From Candidatus Accumulibacter propinquus (GTDB taxonomy: Bacteria; Pseudomonadota; Gammaproteobacteria; Burkholderiales; Rhodocyclaceae), in NCBI GenBank assembly GCA_016714935.1, contig JADKBU010000031.1:5014-69013 (forward strand): 64,000 nucleotides of DNA, in the 5' to 3' direction. The notes beneath the pieces were generated by a model. The model searched no databases, was not told the origin of the DNA, and saw only the letters and a list, made by a program, of their open reading frames with translations. Positions within the stretch are counted from its first letter, which is position 1. Each line of letters begins with the position of its first letter. Positions 17,606-26,828 of this stretch are shown piece by piece. Position numbers and translations under genes: made by a program.

Positions 17606-18661
17606 TTACTCTTCCTTGCCGCCGTAGTTCTCTCGTATCGCGAGAACCTGGTCCCATGCTTCGAAAAAGGCCTTGACGCATGCTGGGTCGAAATGCGATC
17701 CGGACTGTTCCCGGATGTACGCGGCTGCGCGCGATAGATCCCAGGCTTTCTTGTAGGGGCGACACGAGGTCAAGGCATCGAATACGTCGGCTAGCGCAAC
17801 GATGCGTCCATAGAGCGGAATTTCATTGCCGGCGAGTCCCTTGGGATAACCGCTGCCGTCGAACTTCTCATGATGGCTACAGGCAATGACCGCCGCAGCT
17901 TGCAGTTTGGGCGAACTGCTGCCGAGAAGGATCTGGTAGCCGATGGTGGCATGTGTTTTCATTATTTCGAACTCGTCTTCGGTCAGCCGTCCTGGTTTCA
18001 GGAGAATCTCGTCACGAGTTCCGACTTTCCCCAGGTCGTGCATCGGAGCGGCCTCAAAGATCAGTTCTTGCTCCTGGACGGGCAGCTTCAGTCCGGCGGC
18101 AATCAAGCGTGAATAATGTGCCATGCGCATGATATGGGCCCCCGTTTCGGGGTCGCGATACTCGGCTGCTTTGGCAAGGCAGAAGATGGTCTCGCGCTCT
18201 CTTGCCGCGATCATTTTTGTCGCAGCGGCCACTTCACTGGCGAGCAGGGCCGCCCGATCAGCCAGCAGTTTCTGGCTGCGGCGCAGGGCAGCCATGTTGC
18301 GGATTCGGGCAATGAATTCGTTCTTGTCAACAGGCTTCGTCAGGAAATCGGTAGCACCCGCCTGCAGTGCCTTGTAGCGAACTTCCACGAGATTGTTGGC
18401 GGTAACCATGACAACAGGGATGTCGCCCATTTCCGGTAACTGGCGAAATCGCTGGATGAACTCAATGCCATCCGGCGCCGGCATCATGTAGTCCACCACA
18501 ACGATGTCCGCGCCATGCGCTTTGCACCATTCGAGCCCGGCGATGGAGTGTTTGAAGGTCAAGGGCTCAATATCGCCACAACGAGCGACCAGATTCTTGA
18601 ACAGCATCAGGTTGATGTCAGAATCGTCGACGATTACCACCGAAAGTCTCACGGCTGACAT
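17606..18661 (-). CDS. Response regulator with HD-GYP output (c-di-GMP phosphodiesterase type)
   Basis: A 351-residue cytoplasmic protein. The N-terminal receiver domain shows VVIVDDSD and a phosphoacceptor Asp in VVDYMMPAPDG. After a short helical linker comes an HD-GYP domain with the MHDLGKVG metal site, KTHATIGYQIL, and the signature HHEKFDGSGYPKGLAG followed by GRIVALADVFDAL. HD-GYP domains hydrolyse c-di-GMP, and all key residues are visible. It appears to be the first gene of a leftward operon with the solute-binding protein (51 bases downstream) and the hybrid kinase. The kinase's phosphorelay may feed this receiver, which would link ligand sensing to c-di-GMP. Confidence 0.92.
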   Translation of the reverse strand: MSAVRLSVVIVDDSDINLMLFKNLVARCGDIEPLTFKHSIAGLEWCKAHGADIVVVDYMMPAPDGIEFIQRFRQLPEMGDIPVVMVTANNLVEVRYKALQAGATDFLTKPVDKNEFIARIRNMAALRRSQKLLADRAALLASEVAAATKMIAARERETIFCLAKAAEYRDPETGAHIMRMAHYSRLIAAGLKLPVQEQELIFEAAPMHDLGKVGTRDEILLKPGRLTEDEFEIMKTHATIGYQILLGSSSPKLQAAAVIACSHHEKFDGSGYPKGLAGNEIPLYGRIVALADVFDALTSCRPYKKAWDLSRAAAYIREQSGSHFDPACVKAFFEAWDQVLAIRENYGGKEE

Positions 18662-19118
18662 CTTTCATGCGGTGGGTTACTGTTCCTGATGGCCAGAGCC
18701 GGGGATCGATGGCGGGCCAACCAGGGTAAAGCCAGGAGAACGCCGAAGACATAACCCATGTTGCATCAATTCCAAGACGTGTGATTGCAGCGTGCAAGTC
18801 TAACTCGAAATGGCCATTCGCAGTAAAGGGAAATAGGGACAATCCACCTCGTCCAATAGGTCACGATCCGGTTCACCTGGAGCAGGGCGGGCCTGGTTTC
18901 AGACCCGGCAAGCAAAGGAGGGCAGGCGGATGGCGTGTGGATACGCTTGACCGCACCTCCCCGGGATGGGGGCGTATGCCCTGCCGCACTGAACTCAATA
19001 ACAGGGAGTTTCAGTTGGCGTCCGCTGTCGCCCGCGTCTTGTCGAGAACCCGCGTGGGAGCCGCACTCCTGCCGTCTGCTTCCACTAGAATGGGCGCTTT
19101 GCCAGACTGCGACCAGCG
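18662..19118. other. Intergenic region between divergent genes
   Basis: About 457 bases between the HD-GYP regulator (leftward) and gltX (rightward). No supported gene. A TAGAAT at 19086-19091 could be a -10 for gltX, but no matching -35 is convincing. No repeat or structured RNA recognised. Confidence 0.45.
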
Positions 19119-20540
19119 ATGATGATCCGCACCCGTTTTGCGCCCTCTCCCACCGGCTTCCTGCATATCGGCGGTGCGCGCACTGCTCTTTTTTCCTGGG
19201 CTTACGCCCGCCGCCACGCGGGCAGCTTCATCCTGCGCATCGAGGATACCGACCTCGCCCGATCCACACCCGAGGCGGTGCAGGCGATCCTGGACGGGAT
19301 GCAGTGGTTGGGTCTGAACTACGATGAGGGGCCGTTCTACCAGACGCAGCGGATGCCCCGTTACCGCGCCGTGATCGAGGAGATGCTCGCCGCTGGCAGC
19401 GCCTATCGCTGTTACATGACGCCGGATGAACTCGATCGTCTGCGCGAGGAGCAACGTGCACAGGGCCTCAAGCCACGCTATGACGGCCGCTGGCGGCCCG
19501 AGCCGGGCAAGACGCTGCCAACGCCGCCAGTCGGGATGCCGGCCGTGGTGCGTTTCAGAAATCCCGCTGCGGGGGTGGTGGCCTGGGACGATCTGGTCAA
19601 GGGACGTATCGAAATCGCCAACGCCGAACTGGATGACCTGATCATTGCGCGCGCCGATGGTACTCCGACGTACAACTTCTGCGTCGTCGTCGATGACTGG
19701 GAAATGGGCATCACACACGTCATCAGGGGCGACGACCACGTCAACAACACGCCGCGCCAGATCAACATCCTGCAGGCGCTTGGCGCGCAGGTGCCGCTTT
19801 ATGCGCACCTGTCGATGATTCTTGGCGGCGATGGCCAGAAACTGTCGAAGCGGCACGGCGCGGTCAGTGTCATGCAATACGACGATGCAGGCTACCTGCC
19901 CGAAGCGGTACTCAATTACCTGGCGCGCCTGGGTTGGTCGCACGGCGACGACGAGATTTTTTCGATGTCGCAGTTCTGCGAATGGTTCGAACTCGACCAT
20001 ATCACGCCATCGGCGGCGCAGTTCAATACCGAAAAGCTGAACTGGCTCAATGCCCACTACCTCAGGACCGTCGACCCGGAGCGGCTGGAGTCACTGCTCC
20101 GGGTACGCCTGGAGGCGCGCGGCGTTACCGTCGCGGCGAGTCCGTCGCTGGCCGCCATCATCGCGTTGCACAAGGGAAGGGTTGGCAACCTCAACGAACT
20201 GGCCAACGTGGCTGAAGTCTTTTATATTGACCTGCAGCCCAAAGCCGAACTCCTGGCGAAACACCTGACGCCGGAAACCTTCGCGGTGCTGAGCGATTTC
20301 GTTGCCCACCTCCCCGATGTCGCCTGGGAGAGCGGTGCCATCGGCGCATTGATCAAGGACTGCGTCGCCAGGCACGGGTTGAAGATGCCCAAACTCGCGA
20401 TGCCGCTGCGCATCCTGCTGACTGGCCTTGAGCAAACGCCGTCGGTCGATGCACTGGTCGCGATTTTCCCGCGCGAGATGGTGCTCAAACGACTGACTGC
20501 CGTCAGTGAGGCCAGGCATTCACCGACCGGGTGTTCCTAG
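19119..20540 (+). CDS. gltX: Glutamate--tRNA ligase
   Basis: A 473-residue class I synthetase. The ATP-binding HIGH-type motif is in RFAPSPTGFLHIGGART at the N terminus, DTDLARS follows, and the KMSKS-type motif is KLSKRHG. The length matches discriminating bacterial GluRS (about 470). It attaches glutamate to tRNA-Glu, and a tRNA-Glu gene lies 200 bases downstream. A second ATG at 19122 would shorten the protein by one residue. Gene order gltX, tRNA-Ala, tRNA-Glu may allow one transcript, since no terminator is seen between them. Confidence 0.97.
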   Translation: MMIRTRFAPSPTGFLHIGGARTALFSWAYARRHAGSFILRIEDTDLARSTPEAVQAILDGMQWLGLNYDEGPFYQTQRMPRYRAVIEEMLAAGSAYRCYMTPDELDRLREEQRAQGLKPRYDGRWRPEPGKTLPTPPVGMPAVVRFRNPAAGVVAWDDLVKGRIEIANAELDDLIIARADGTPTYNFCVVVDDWEMGITHVIRGDDHVNNTPRQINILQALGAQVPLYAHLSMILGGDGQKLSKRHGAVSVMQYDDAGYLPEAVLNYLARLGWSHGDDEIFSMSQFCEWFELDHITPSAAQFNTEKLNWLNAHYLRTVDPERLESLLRVRLEARGVTVAASPSLAAIIALHKGRVGNLNELANVAEVFYIDLQPKAELLAKHLTPETFAVLSDFVAHLPDVAWESGAIGALIKDCVARHGLKMPKLAMPLRILLTGLEQTPSVDALVAIFPREMVLKRLTAVSEARHSPTGCS

Positions 20541-20640
20541 CGCGCTGCGGCGGCACCGGGACGGACATCCGCCGCGCAAGGCAGTCAGTCAGTCTTTACA
20601 GCAGCGGGCCCACTCCCTATAATGCCGGCTTCTTTCGCGC

Positions 20641-20716
<76 letters not shown>

Positions 20717-20740
20717 GAAGCCGAAAGAAGACAGTTCCGG

Positions 20741-20816
20741 GTCCCCATCGTCTAGAGGCCCAGGACACTACCCTTTCACGGTAGGTACCGGGGTTCGAAT
20801 CCCCGTGGGGACGCCA
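20741..20816 (+). tRNA. tRNA-Glu (TTC)
   Basis: GTCCCCA (20741-20747) pairs with TGGGGAC (20806-20812). The anticodon stem CTACC/GGTAG encloses CTTTCAC, anticodon TTC. The T arm has GGTTCGAATCC and CCA is encoded at 20814-20816. It starts 24 bases after tRNA-Ala, so the two are probably processed from one precursor. A short GC-rich hairpin at 20824-20842 follows without a T run. Confidence 0.95.
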
Positions 20817-20975
20817 GCAGTTCCCCGCTTTTGAAGAGCGGGCTGATGCGGTCGCACAGTACAGCATCGAAGGTTTCTGGTGACAAAAAAGCGGTGGGAC
20901 GCCGGCTAGACCATCACTTGTTATCCGAGAAAGTGGGACCGTTTTTTTTGGTCGTGTCTGAGATGTCCCGTCACA

Positions 20976-21428
20976 CTACTCCGGTCGGCGCGAATCGATG
21001 CTGATCGTCACCGGCCCGTCGTTGACCAGGTGGACCAGCATGTCGGCACCGAAAACCCCGCTTTGCACTTCTTGCCCGAGCACGTCCTGGAGCTGGTCGA
21101 CAAAGCGCTGGAACAGCGGCTGTGCGATTTCCGGTCGTGCGGCGCGGTTCCAGGATGGCCGATTGCCTTTTCGTGTCGACGCGAAAAGGGTGAACTGACT
21201 GATCGCCAGGATTTCCCCGTGGGTTTCGCCGACGCTACGGTTCATCACCCCGGCAGCGTCGGGGAAGATGCGCAGCCGGGCGACTTTGCTCGACATCCAG
21301 CCGAGATCGGAATCGCTGTCGCTGTCCTCGAAACCGGCGAGGATCAGCAGGCCCTGTCCGATTGCGCCGACGACTTCTCCCGCAACCTCGACTCGCGCCG
21401 AGGTCACGCGCTGCACGACCACCCTCAT
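20976..21428 (-). CDS. dtd: D-aminoacyl-tRNA deacylase
   Basis: A 150-residue protein of the usual Dtd length. It begins MRVVVQRVTSARVEV and has the SQFTLFA motif and the C-terminal NDGPVTISIDS, whose Gly-cisPro forms the chirality-checking active site. Dtd hydrolyses D-aminoacyl-tRNAs, and also glycine misattached to tRNA-Ala, as a translation proofreading step. The upstream GNAT gene overlaps it by 4 bases, so the two are coupled. It is convergent with the tRNA-Ala/tRNA-Glu cluster. Confidence 0.95.
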   Translation of the reverse strand: MRVVVQRVTSARVEVAGEVVGAIGQGLLILAGFEDSDSDSDLGWMSSKVARLRIFPDAAGVMNRSVGETHGEILAISQFTLFASTRKGNRPSWNRAARPEIAQPLFQRFVDQLQDVLGQEVQSGVFGADMLVHLVNDGPVTISIDSRRPE

Positions 21429-21883
21429 GGCAATACCTGGTCGTCAAGCGGTTGGTGCATGCAAGTCGCCGATGCCGGGCACAACTGGCGGAATTCGGCG
21501 GTATCGGCAATCCCCGGCGGTACAAGCTGACGGGCACTCCGCACAAAACCGCGGGCGGCAAAAAACTCCTGCGCGGTGGTGGTCAGTAGAAAGATTTGCC
21601 TTTGCCGCCTGGCGCGCGTGCGTTGTTGCAGCGCTTCGAGCAACCGACTGGCCAGTCCGCGTTGTCGGTAGCCGGGGAGAACCGCCAGCGAGCGCAGCAA
21701 TACGGTATCGCCGCAGACCTCCAGTCCAGCCGTAGCGATCAGTCGTCCCTCGGCACGGCAGACCAGAAATTCTGCGAGTTTGTCGGCGGTGACGTCGCCA
21801 TGCGGCAGTCCGCATTCTTGCAGGAGCGCGAGCAGTTCAGGCAGATCGTCTACCGCAGGCTCGGTCAGCAGCCATTGACTCAT
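21425..21883 (-). CDS. GNAT-family N-acetyltransferase (ArsN2-like)
   Basis: A 152-residue protein with a GNAT fold. The acetyl-CoA-binding motif A is RSLAVLPGYRQRGLASRLL, followed by LTTTAQEFFAARGF. The layout PAVDDLPELLALLQECGLP at the N terminus resembles the small acetyltransferases annotated ArsN2 in arsenic operons, but also other amino-acid acetyltransferases. No ars operon surrounds it (a lone ArsC-like gene is about 5 kb away). The substrate is unknown. It overlaps dtd by 4 bases, so a role in translation quality control or simple co-transcription are both possible. Confidence 0.75.
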   Translation of the reverse strand: MSQWLLTEPAVDDLPELLALLQECGLPHGDVTADKLAEFLVCRAEGRLIATAGLEVCGDTVLLRSLAVLPGYRQRGLASRLLEALQQRTRARRQRQIFLLTTTAQEFFAARGFVRSARQLVPPGIADTAEFRQLCPASATCMHQPLDDQVLP

Positions 21884-22310
21884 TCCTGTACCACTTGCCG
21901 GAGGCGCTGTGCGGGCGCGGGCAGCCAGTGCACCTTGTTGCGCAGGGGTTCCGGCTGCAGTGTCACGTGGGTGATGCCCTGATCAGCGAGTGTGTGCCGA
22001 CTGGCGGCGAGTATGGTCGGCCACTGTTCGAGCGATTCGACGATCAGATGCGCCGACAAGGCAATCCGCCGAGAAGACAGGGTCCAGATATGCAGGCCGT
22101 GCACCGAGGCGACGCCAGCGATCCCGACCAGAAGCCGGTCAACTCTTCGACGGCGGCAATGGCGAGCGTCAGCAGCAAGGCCCAGATCAGTCGTGGACCG
22201 GCATCAGCGTGGTGATGATGCGCCTGCGCGCCATGCTCGTGGCCGGCATGCTGGCGCTCGTCATGATCATGTTGATGGTCGCTCATGACGGGTATTTTAA
22301 CCGACATCAA
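21880..22310 (-). pseudogene. Cation diffusion facilitator (CzcD/ZitB-like), internally deleted
   Basis: The N-terminal part is intact: a His-rich start (DHQHDHDERQHAGHEH), then the first membrane helix LIWALLLTLAIAAVEELTGFWSGSLA. At about 22111-22118 the frame changes and the sequence continues with GVASVHGLHIWTLSSRRIALSAH and a normal CDF C-terminal domain. About 160-190 residues, covering most membrane helices and the metal site, are missing compared with the roughly 300-residue family. The product cannot be a working zinc/cadmium exporter. The end overlaps the GNAT gene start by 4 bases. The start could be 22310 or the ATG at 22286. Confidence 0.82.
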
Positions 22311-22448
22311 TGACTGCTCGTCCGTCCCATCAGTTAGCGCCTCAACACGGCTCAGCTGGCCGCGCCAACGCCGGTCGACCGTGCGTGCAGGCTTAAGACC
22401 AGGCTAATCTTTTTCCGCTAAAATATCGGCTTACCCCCAAGGATGCCG

Positions 22449-24335
22449 ATGAGCCCATTGCCTTCTCGCGACAGTATCAACCGTTTCTTCGTTCTTTCCG
22501 GACTGTGGGTGACCCTGCACGTCAGCGTGTTTACCACCCAGCAGGCCTACAGCACCCTTGCGGTGGCGCTGTGGACGCTGGCAACCACGGTCAGTTACGC
22601 GTTCCTCTACCTGCTGCCGGCACTGCTCCCCGGCTATCTGCTGTACGGATTCCTGGCCCGGCGTGCTGCGAGCCGTGGCGGGGTGGTCGCGTTGGCGATC
22701 TTGCTGATCGGCCTGACCGGGATGGTTCAGGTACTGCTGTTCGCCGACCGGGTAATCTACGGCATGTACGGATTTCACATCAACGGCTTTGTCCTCGATC
22801 TGGTGTTCACCCCGGGCGGGATCGCTTCGCTGGGGGCAAGTCGCAGCACTGAACTGACCGCCACCCTGGTGGTCATCGCCCTCCTGGCACTGCAGGTGGC
22901 CACCTACTACTGGGCGACGCGACGCACCGCGGGTCGGCGTCCCAGGCAGTGGATGCCGCGCGCGCGCTGGTTGCTGCTGGCGGTCCTGAGTTTTGCGGTT
23001 GGCGAGCGGGTGGCCTATGGTTTCAGTGCAGCCGCCAACTACCAGCCCATCCTTTTTGCCAGCGAGCGCTACCCGCTGTACCTGCCCACCACCTTCCGCA
23101 AACTGGCCTCGCGCCTGGGCGTGAGCGTTGCTTCCGAAGCCGCGGACGGCTTGCATGTCAAGCACAGCGTGCTCAACTATCCACTGGTGCCGCTACGTGT
23201 CGAGCCGCCTGCGCGTCCGCTCAATATCGTCTGGCTGGCTGTCGAGTCGCTGCGCTACGACATGCTTGACCGCACGATCATGCCGCAACTTTGGGATTTT
23301 TCCGAACATGCCCTGCGCCTCGAGCAGCACTACAGTGGTGGCAACACCACCCAGATGGGCATTTTCTCGATGTTCTACGGCTTGTACGGCAACTACTGGT
23401 TTCCGATGCAGGCCGCGCGCCGACCCCCCCTGCTGATGGACGTATTGCAGCAACAGAACTACCAGTTCAGTCTGCATACCAGCCAGAGTTTCACCTATCC
23501 TCCGTTCCAGGAAACCGTTTTTGCCCGGATGAACCCGGCCGACATGCACGCCCTGTCCGAGGGGCCACCCCCCTGGCAGCGCGACCGGCAGAACATCGAC
23601 GACATCCTGAAGTTCATCGACAGTCGTGATCAATCCAGGCCGTTCATGACCTACATGTTCTTTGAGGGTACCCATGCCAATTACACTTTCCCGCCGGAAA
23701 GTGTCATCGCCCGACCGTATCTTGAGGACTTCAACTATCTCTCGGCTGATTTCTCCAAGCAGATGGTGCCGATCAAGAACCGCTACATCAACGCTGCCCA
23801 CCACGTCGACCAGCAGATCGGACGCATCATCGCCCATCTGCGGACAAGGAAGCTGCTCGACGATACGATCGTCATCGTGCTTGGCGATCACGGCGAGGAA
23901 TTCATGGAACGTGATCGCTGGGGACACGCGGCGGACTTCAATCGCTTTCAGACCAGTACGGCGGCGGTCCTCTGGGTTCCGGGACAGAACGCGCGCCGGA
24001 TCAGCGGCATCAGCAGTCATCTTGACCTTCCGGCGACGCTGATGCCGCTGCTCGGGGTGCAGAACCCGCCGGCGGATTACTCGCTCGGGCTGAATCTGCT
24101 CGCGGCAGACTTTCATCGTGACTACGCGGTTGCCGCAGGCTGGAACAGCATTGCCTACCTCGGCGAGAAATTCAAGATCTCGTTCCCGGTCAACGCTTCC
24201 GGGGTCGTCCGAGTTCAGGTACTGGATGACGACGATCGCCCGGTCAGCGATCGCGACCAAGCCAAGAGCGAGATCCGTCCGGCCATGGTCGAGATGATGA
24301 ACAACCTGACGCGCTTCAGTCGTCCGAAGGGTTGA
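22449..24335 (+). CDS. YejM/PbgA-like inner-membrane sulfatase-fold protein
   Basis: About 628 residues. Five or so N-terminal membrane helices (to about 190) resemble the DUF3413 region of YejM, followed by a periplasmic sulfatase/alkaline-phosphatase fold: IVWLAVESLRYD, GGNTTQMGIFSMFYGLYG, and VIVLGDHGEEFMERDRWGH. In E. coli YejM (PbgA/LapC) senses lipid A and regulates LpxC turnover through LapB. Whether the enzyme-like site is active here is not visible. I prefer the ATG at 22449 over 22443 because AAGG abuts the first ATG but is correctly spaced for the second. Confidence 0.85.
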   Translation: MSPLPSRDSINRFFVLSGLWVTLHVSVFTTQQAYSTLAVALWTLATTVSYAFLYLLPALLPGYLLYGFLARRAASRGGVVALAILLIGLTGMVQVLLFADRVIYGMYGFHINGFVLDLVFTPGGIASLGASRSTELTATLVVIALLALQVATYYWATRRTAGRRPRQWMPRARWLLLAVLSFAVGERVAYGFSAAANYQPILFASERYPLYLPTTFRKLASRLGVSVASEAADGLHVKHSVLNYPLVPLRVEPPARPLNIVWLAVESLRYDMLDRTIMPQLWDFSEHALRLEQHYSGGNTTQMGIFSMFYGLYGNYWFPMQAARRPPLLMDVLQQQNYQFSLHTSQSFTYPPFQETVFARMNPADMHALSEGPPPWQRDRQNIDDILKFIDSRDQSRPFMTYMFFEGTHANYTFPPESVIARPYLEDFNYLSADFSKQMVPIKNRYINAAHHVDQQIGRIIAHLRTRKLLDDTIVIVLGDHGEEFMERDRWGHAADFNRFQTSTAAVLWVPGQNARRISGISSHLDLPATLMPLLGVQNPPADYSLGLNLLAADFHRDYAVAAGWNSIAYLGEKFKISFPVNASGVVRVQVLDDDDRPVSDRDQAKSEIRPAMVEMMNNLTRFSRPKG

Positions 24336-24347
24336 GCCGCAAGCGGC

Positions 24348-24842
24348 ATGGCAACCCATCGTGAGAACCGTGCCATTGCGCTATCTTCGGAGTGGCTGTT
24401 CGATATCGTTGCGGATGTCGAACGCTATCCGGAATTCCTGCCGCTGGTCCGCGAAGCGCGGATCCTCAACCGTTACGCGGAGGCGTACGAAACCGAGCAG
24501 AGCCTGGTTCTCGGTCTGCTGACACATCGCTTCCGGACGCGCACCGAACTCAAGCGTCCACGTGCCATCGTCGTCACCTCGGCGGATCGTTCTTTTTGCC
24601 GGTTCGACATCCGCTGGACTTTCTCGGAGCGCCACGACGAGCACTGTCAGGTCGACTTTGCGCTTGACTGCACGACGCGCTCGCTCTTTCTCATGCCGGT
24701 CATCGAGCTCCTGGTCATGCCCATGGCAACCAGCATGGTGGCTGCCTTCGAGGCGAGAGCGTACGCGCTGGCTGCCGACGCCGGCGCTGCGGCAGGGCGG
24801 CGGGTGCCGAACCGGGCCGAGGAGGATCCGAGAGATCCTTGA
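24348..24842 (+). CDS. START/SRPBCC-fold protein (Coq10/RatA type)
   Basis: A 164-residue protein with the Coq10/RatA signature: LFDIVADVERYPEFLPLVREARIL near the N terminus, a central beta-sheet, and a long C-terminal helix (FEARAYAL). The family binds hydrophobic ligands such as ubiquinone (Coq10) or acts on ribosome association (RatA). The two cannot be separated by eye, though RatA normally sits beside smpB, which is absent here. The C-terminal 20 residues are hydrophilic and probably disordered. It follows the YejM-like gene by 12 bases, so they are likely co-transcribed. Confidence 0.75.
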   Translation: MATHRENRAIALSSEWLFDIVADVERYPEFLPLVREARILNRYAEAYETEQSLVLGLLTHRFRTRTELKRPRAIVVTSADRSFCRFDIRWTFSERHDEHCQVDFALDCTTRSLFLMPVIELLVMPMATSMVAAFEARAYALAADAGAAAGRRVPNRAEEDPRDP

Positions 24843-24958
24843 AGACAGGCGCCAGAACGCGCGTGCACTGCGCTCAGTGGGCTGCCGGGCAGGATTTCTC
24901 GCAGTCCTGCAGGCATCGCCGGTTAAAATGCGAGGCTTCTCGAATCAAGGACTGCACC

Positions 24959-26806
24959 GTGAGCCAGGAGCCCAAAAGCAACGAGGCAAGTTCATCCGCA
25001 CTTGCCAGTACCAACTTCATCCGCAACATCATCGAAGCCGATCTGGCCGCCGCCAGGCATGCGTCGCGCAGATGGTCGGGTCGCCCCGGCCCGGCTGCAC
25101 AACAGCTCGCGGGTCCGCCCGATCCGGCGCAGATCCGCACACGTTTTCCACCTGAGCCCAACGGCTACCTGCATTTCGGACATGCCAAGTCGATCTGCCT
25201 CAACTTTGGACTGGCCCAGGATTACGGCGGCCGCTGTCACCTTCGTTTCGACGACACCAATCCGGAAAAGGAAGAGCAGGAATACGTCGATTCGATCGTC
25301 GATTCGGTGCGCTGGCTCGGTTTTTCCTGGACCGAGCCGGCATCGGCGGAGTCATCGGATGGCGAGTGCAACCTCTACTTCGCGTCCAACTACTTCGACT
25401 GGATGGTCGAGTTCGCCGAATACCTGATCGCCAGTGGCCATGCTTATGTCGATAGTCACAGCGCCGAGGAAATGCGTGCCAGCCGCGGCACACTCACCGA
25501 AGCCGGCACCGACTCTCCGTTTCGCGAGCGCAGCGTGGAGGAGAGCATGGATCTCTTCAAGCGCATGCAAAAGGGTGAGTTTCCGGACGGCGCGCACGTT
25601 CTGCGCGCGCGCATCGACATGGCAGCGGCGAACATCAATCTTCGTGATCCGGCGATCTATCGAATCCGTCATGCCAGTCATCACAATACCGGCGACAGAT
25701 GGTGCGTTTATCCGATGTACACCTACGCCCACCCGATCGAGGACGCGCTCGAGAACATCACGCACTCGATCTGTACGCTCGAATTTGCCGACCAGCGCCC
25801 TTTCTACGACTGGCTGCTCGAGCGCCTGGCCGAGGGCGGTCTGCTGCAGCGCCCGCTGCCGCAGCAGATCGAGTTCTCGCGCCTGAACCTGACCTACATC
25901 GTCCTCTCGAAGCGCAAGCTGATCCAGCTCGTCGAGGAGAAGCACGTCGACGGTTGGGATGACCCGCGTTTGCCGACGCTCGTCGGTGCTCGCCGACGCG
26001 GCTACCCTGCCGAAGGTTTTCGCCTTTTTGCCGAGCGCATCGGTGCTTCCCGTTCAGAATCCCTGATCGAGTACACGCAACTTGAAGACACCATGCGCGA
26101 GGTGCTCAATGAATCGGCCGAGCGCCGTGTTGCCGTGCTCGACCCACTCCGGCTGATTATCGACAACTACCCGCCGGACCAGCGCGAAGCGGCCTTTGCT
26201 CCGAACCATCCGCTGAAGCCCGAACTAGGCAAGCGGGCGATGCCATTTGGTCGGGAACTGTGGATCGAGCGCGAGGACTTCATGGTGCAGCCCAGCAAGG
26301 GCTACCACCGCCTCTATCCCGGCAACATGGCTCGCCTGCGCTATGGCTACGTCGTCAAATGCACGGGCTACGACTGCGATGCCAGCGGCGCCGTCATGGC
26401 CGTGCACTGCGACTACCTGCCGGACTCGAAGAGTGGCACCAGCGGCGCCGACACGTACAAGGTGAAGGGCAATCTACACTGGGTTGCGGTGGCGGAGGCC
26501 TATCTGGCCGAGGTTCGTCTCTACGACCGACTGTTCGCCGTTCCTTCGCCCGGCGCGCGGCGTGAAGGCGATGCCGAGGATCTCGAACGCGATTTCCGCG
26601 ACGACATCAACCCGAACAGCATTCGGGTCATCAAGGCCTGGCTCGAGCCCGCACTGAAGCATGCCAGGGCCGAGGAGCGTTTTCAGTTCGAACGGCACGG
26701 CTACTTCGTTGCCGACCGCGTCGATTCGCAGCCCGGTGCGCCGGTATTCAACCGGACGGTGACGCTCAAGGATTCGTGGTCGGCCAAGCCCGGCCGACAG
26801 CGCTGA
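24959..26806 (+). CDS. glnS: Glutamine--tRNA ligase
   Basis: A 615-residue class I synthetase: TNFIRNIIEADLAAARH, RFPPEPNGYLHFGHAKSI (HFGH in place of the common HIGH), DDTNPEKEEQEYVDSI, and the KMSKS-type VLSKRKL. The C-terminal anticodon-binding barrels follow. The start is a GTG at 24959 (VSQEPKSNE), preceded by AAGGA at good spacing. Upstream in-frame codons to 24839 are not conserved. Between ARHAS and RTRFPPEP there is a Pro/Arg/Gly-rich insert about 20 residues longer than in typical GlnRS. Confidence 0.95.
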   Translation: MSQEPKSNEASSSALASTNFIRNIIEADLAAARHASRRWSGRPGPAAQQLAGPPDPAQIRTRFPPEPNGYLHFGHAKSICLNFGLAQDYGGRCHLRFDDTNPEKEEQEYVDSIVDSVRWLGFSWTEPASAESSDGECNLYFASNYFDWMVEFAEYLIASGHAYVDSHSAEEMRASRGTLTEAGTDSPFRERSVEESMDLFKRMQKGEFPDGAHVLRARIDMAAANINLRDPAIYRIRHASHHNTGDRWCVYPMYTYAHPIEDALENITHSICTLEFADQRPFYDWLLERLAEGGLLQRPLPQQIEFSRLNLTYIVLSKRKLIQLVEEKHVDGWDDPRLPTLVGARRRGYPAEGFRLFAERIGASRSESLIEYTQLEDTMREVLNESAERRVAVLDPLRLIIDNYPPDQREAAFAPNHPLKPELGKRAMPFGRELWIEREDFMVQPSKGYHRLYPGNMARLRYGYVVKCTGYDCDASGAVMAVHCDYLPDSKSGTSGADTYKVKGNLHWVAVAEAYLAEVRLYDRLFAVPSPGARREGDAEDLERDFRDDINPNSIRVIKAWLEPALKHARAEERFQFERHGYFVADRVDSQPGAPVFNRTVTLKDSWSAKPGRQR

Positions 26807-26828
26807 GTCTACTGACCTACGGCTGTCG

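Noticed and set aside
18780..19118. Small frames upstream of gltX
   Set aside because: They have no ribosome-binding sites or recognisable motifs, and overlap the expected promoter region.
20880..20960. T8 run after the tRNA-Glu gene as a terminator
   Set aside because: No stable GC-rich stem directly precedes the run. The nearby GACC/GGTC pair would place the T run in the loop.
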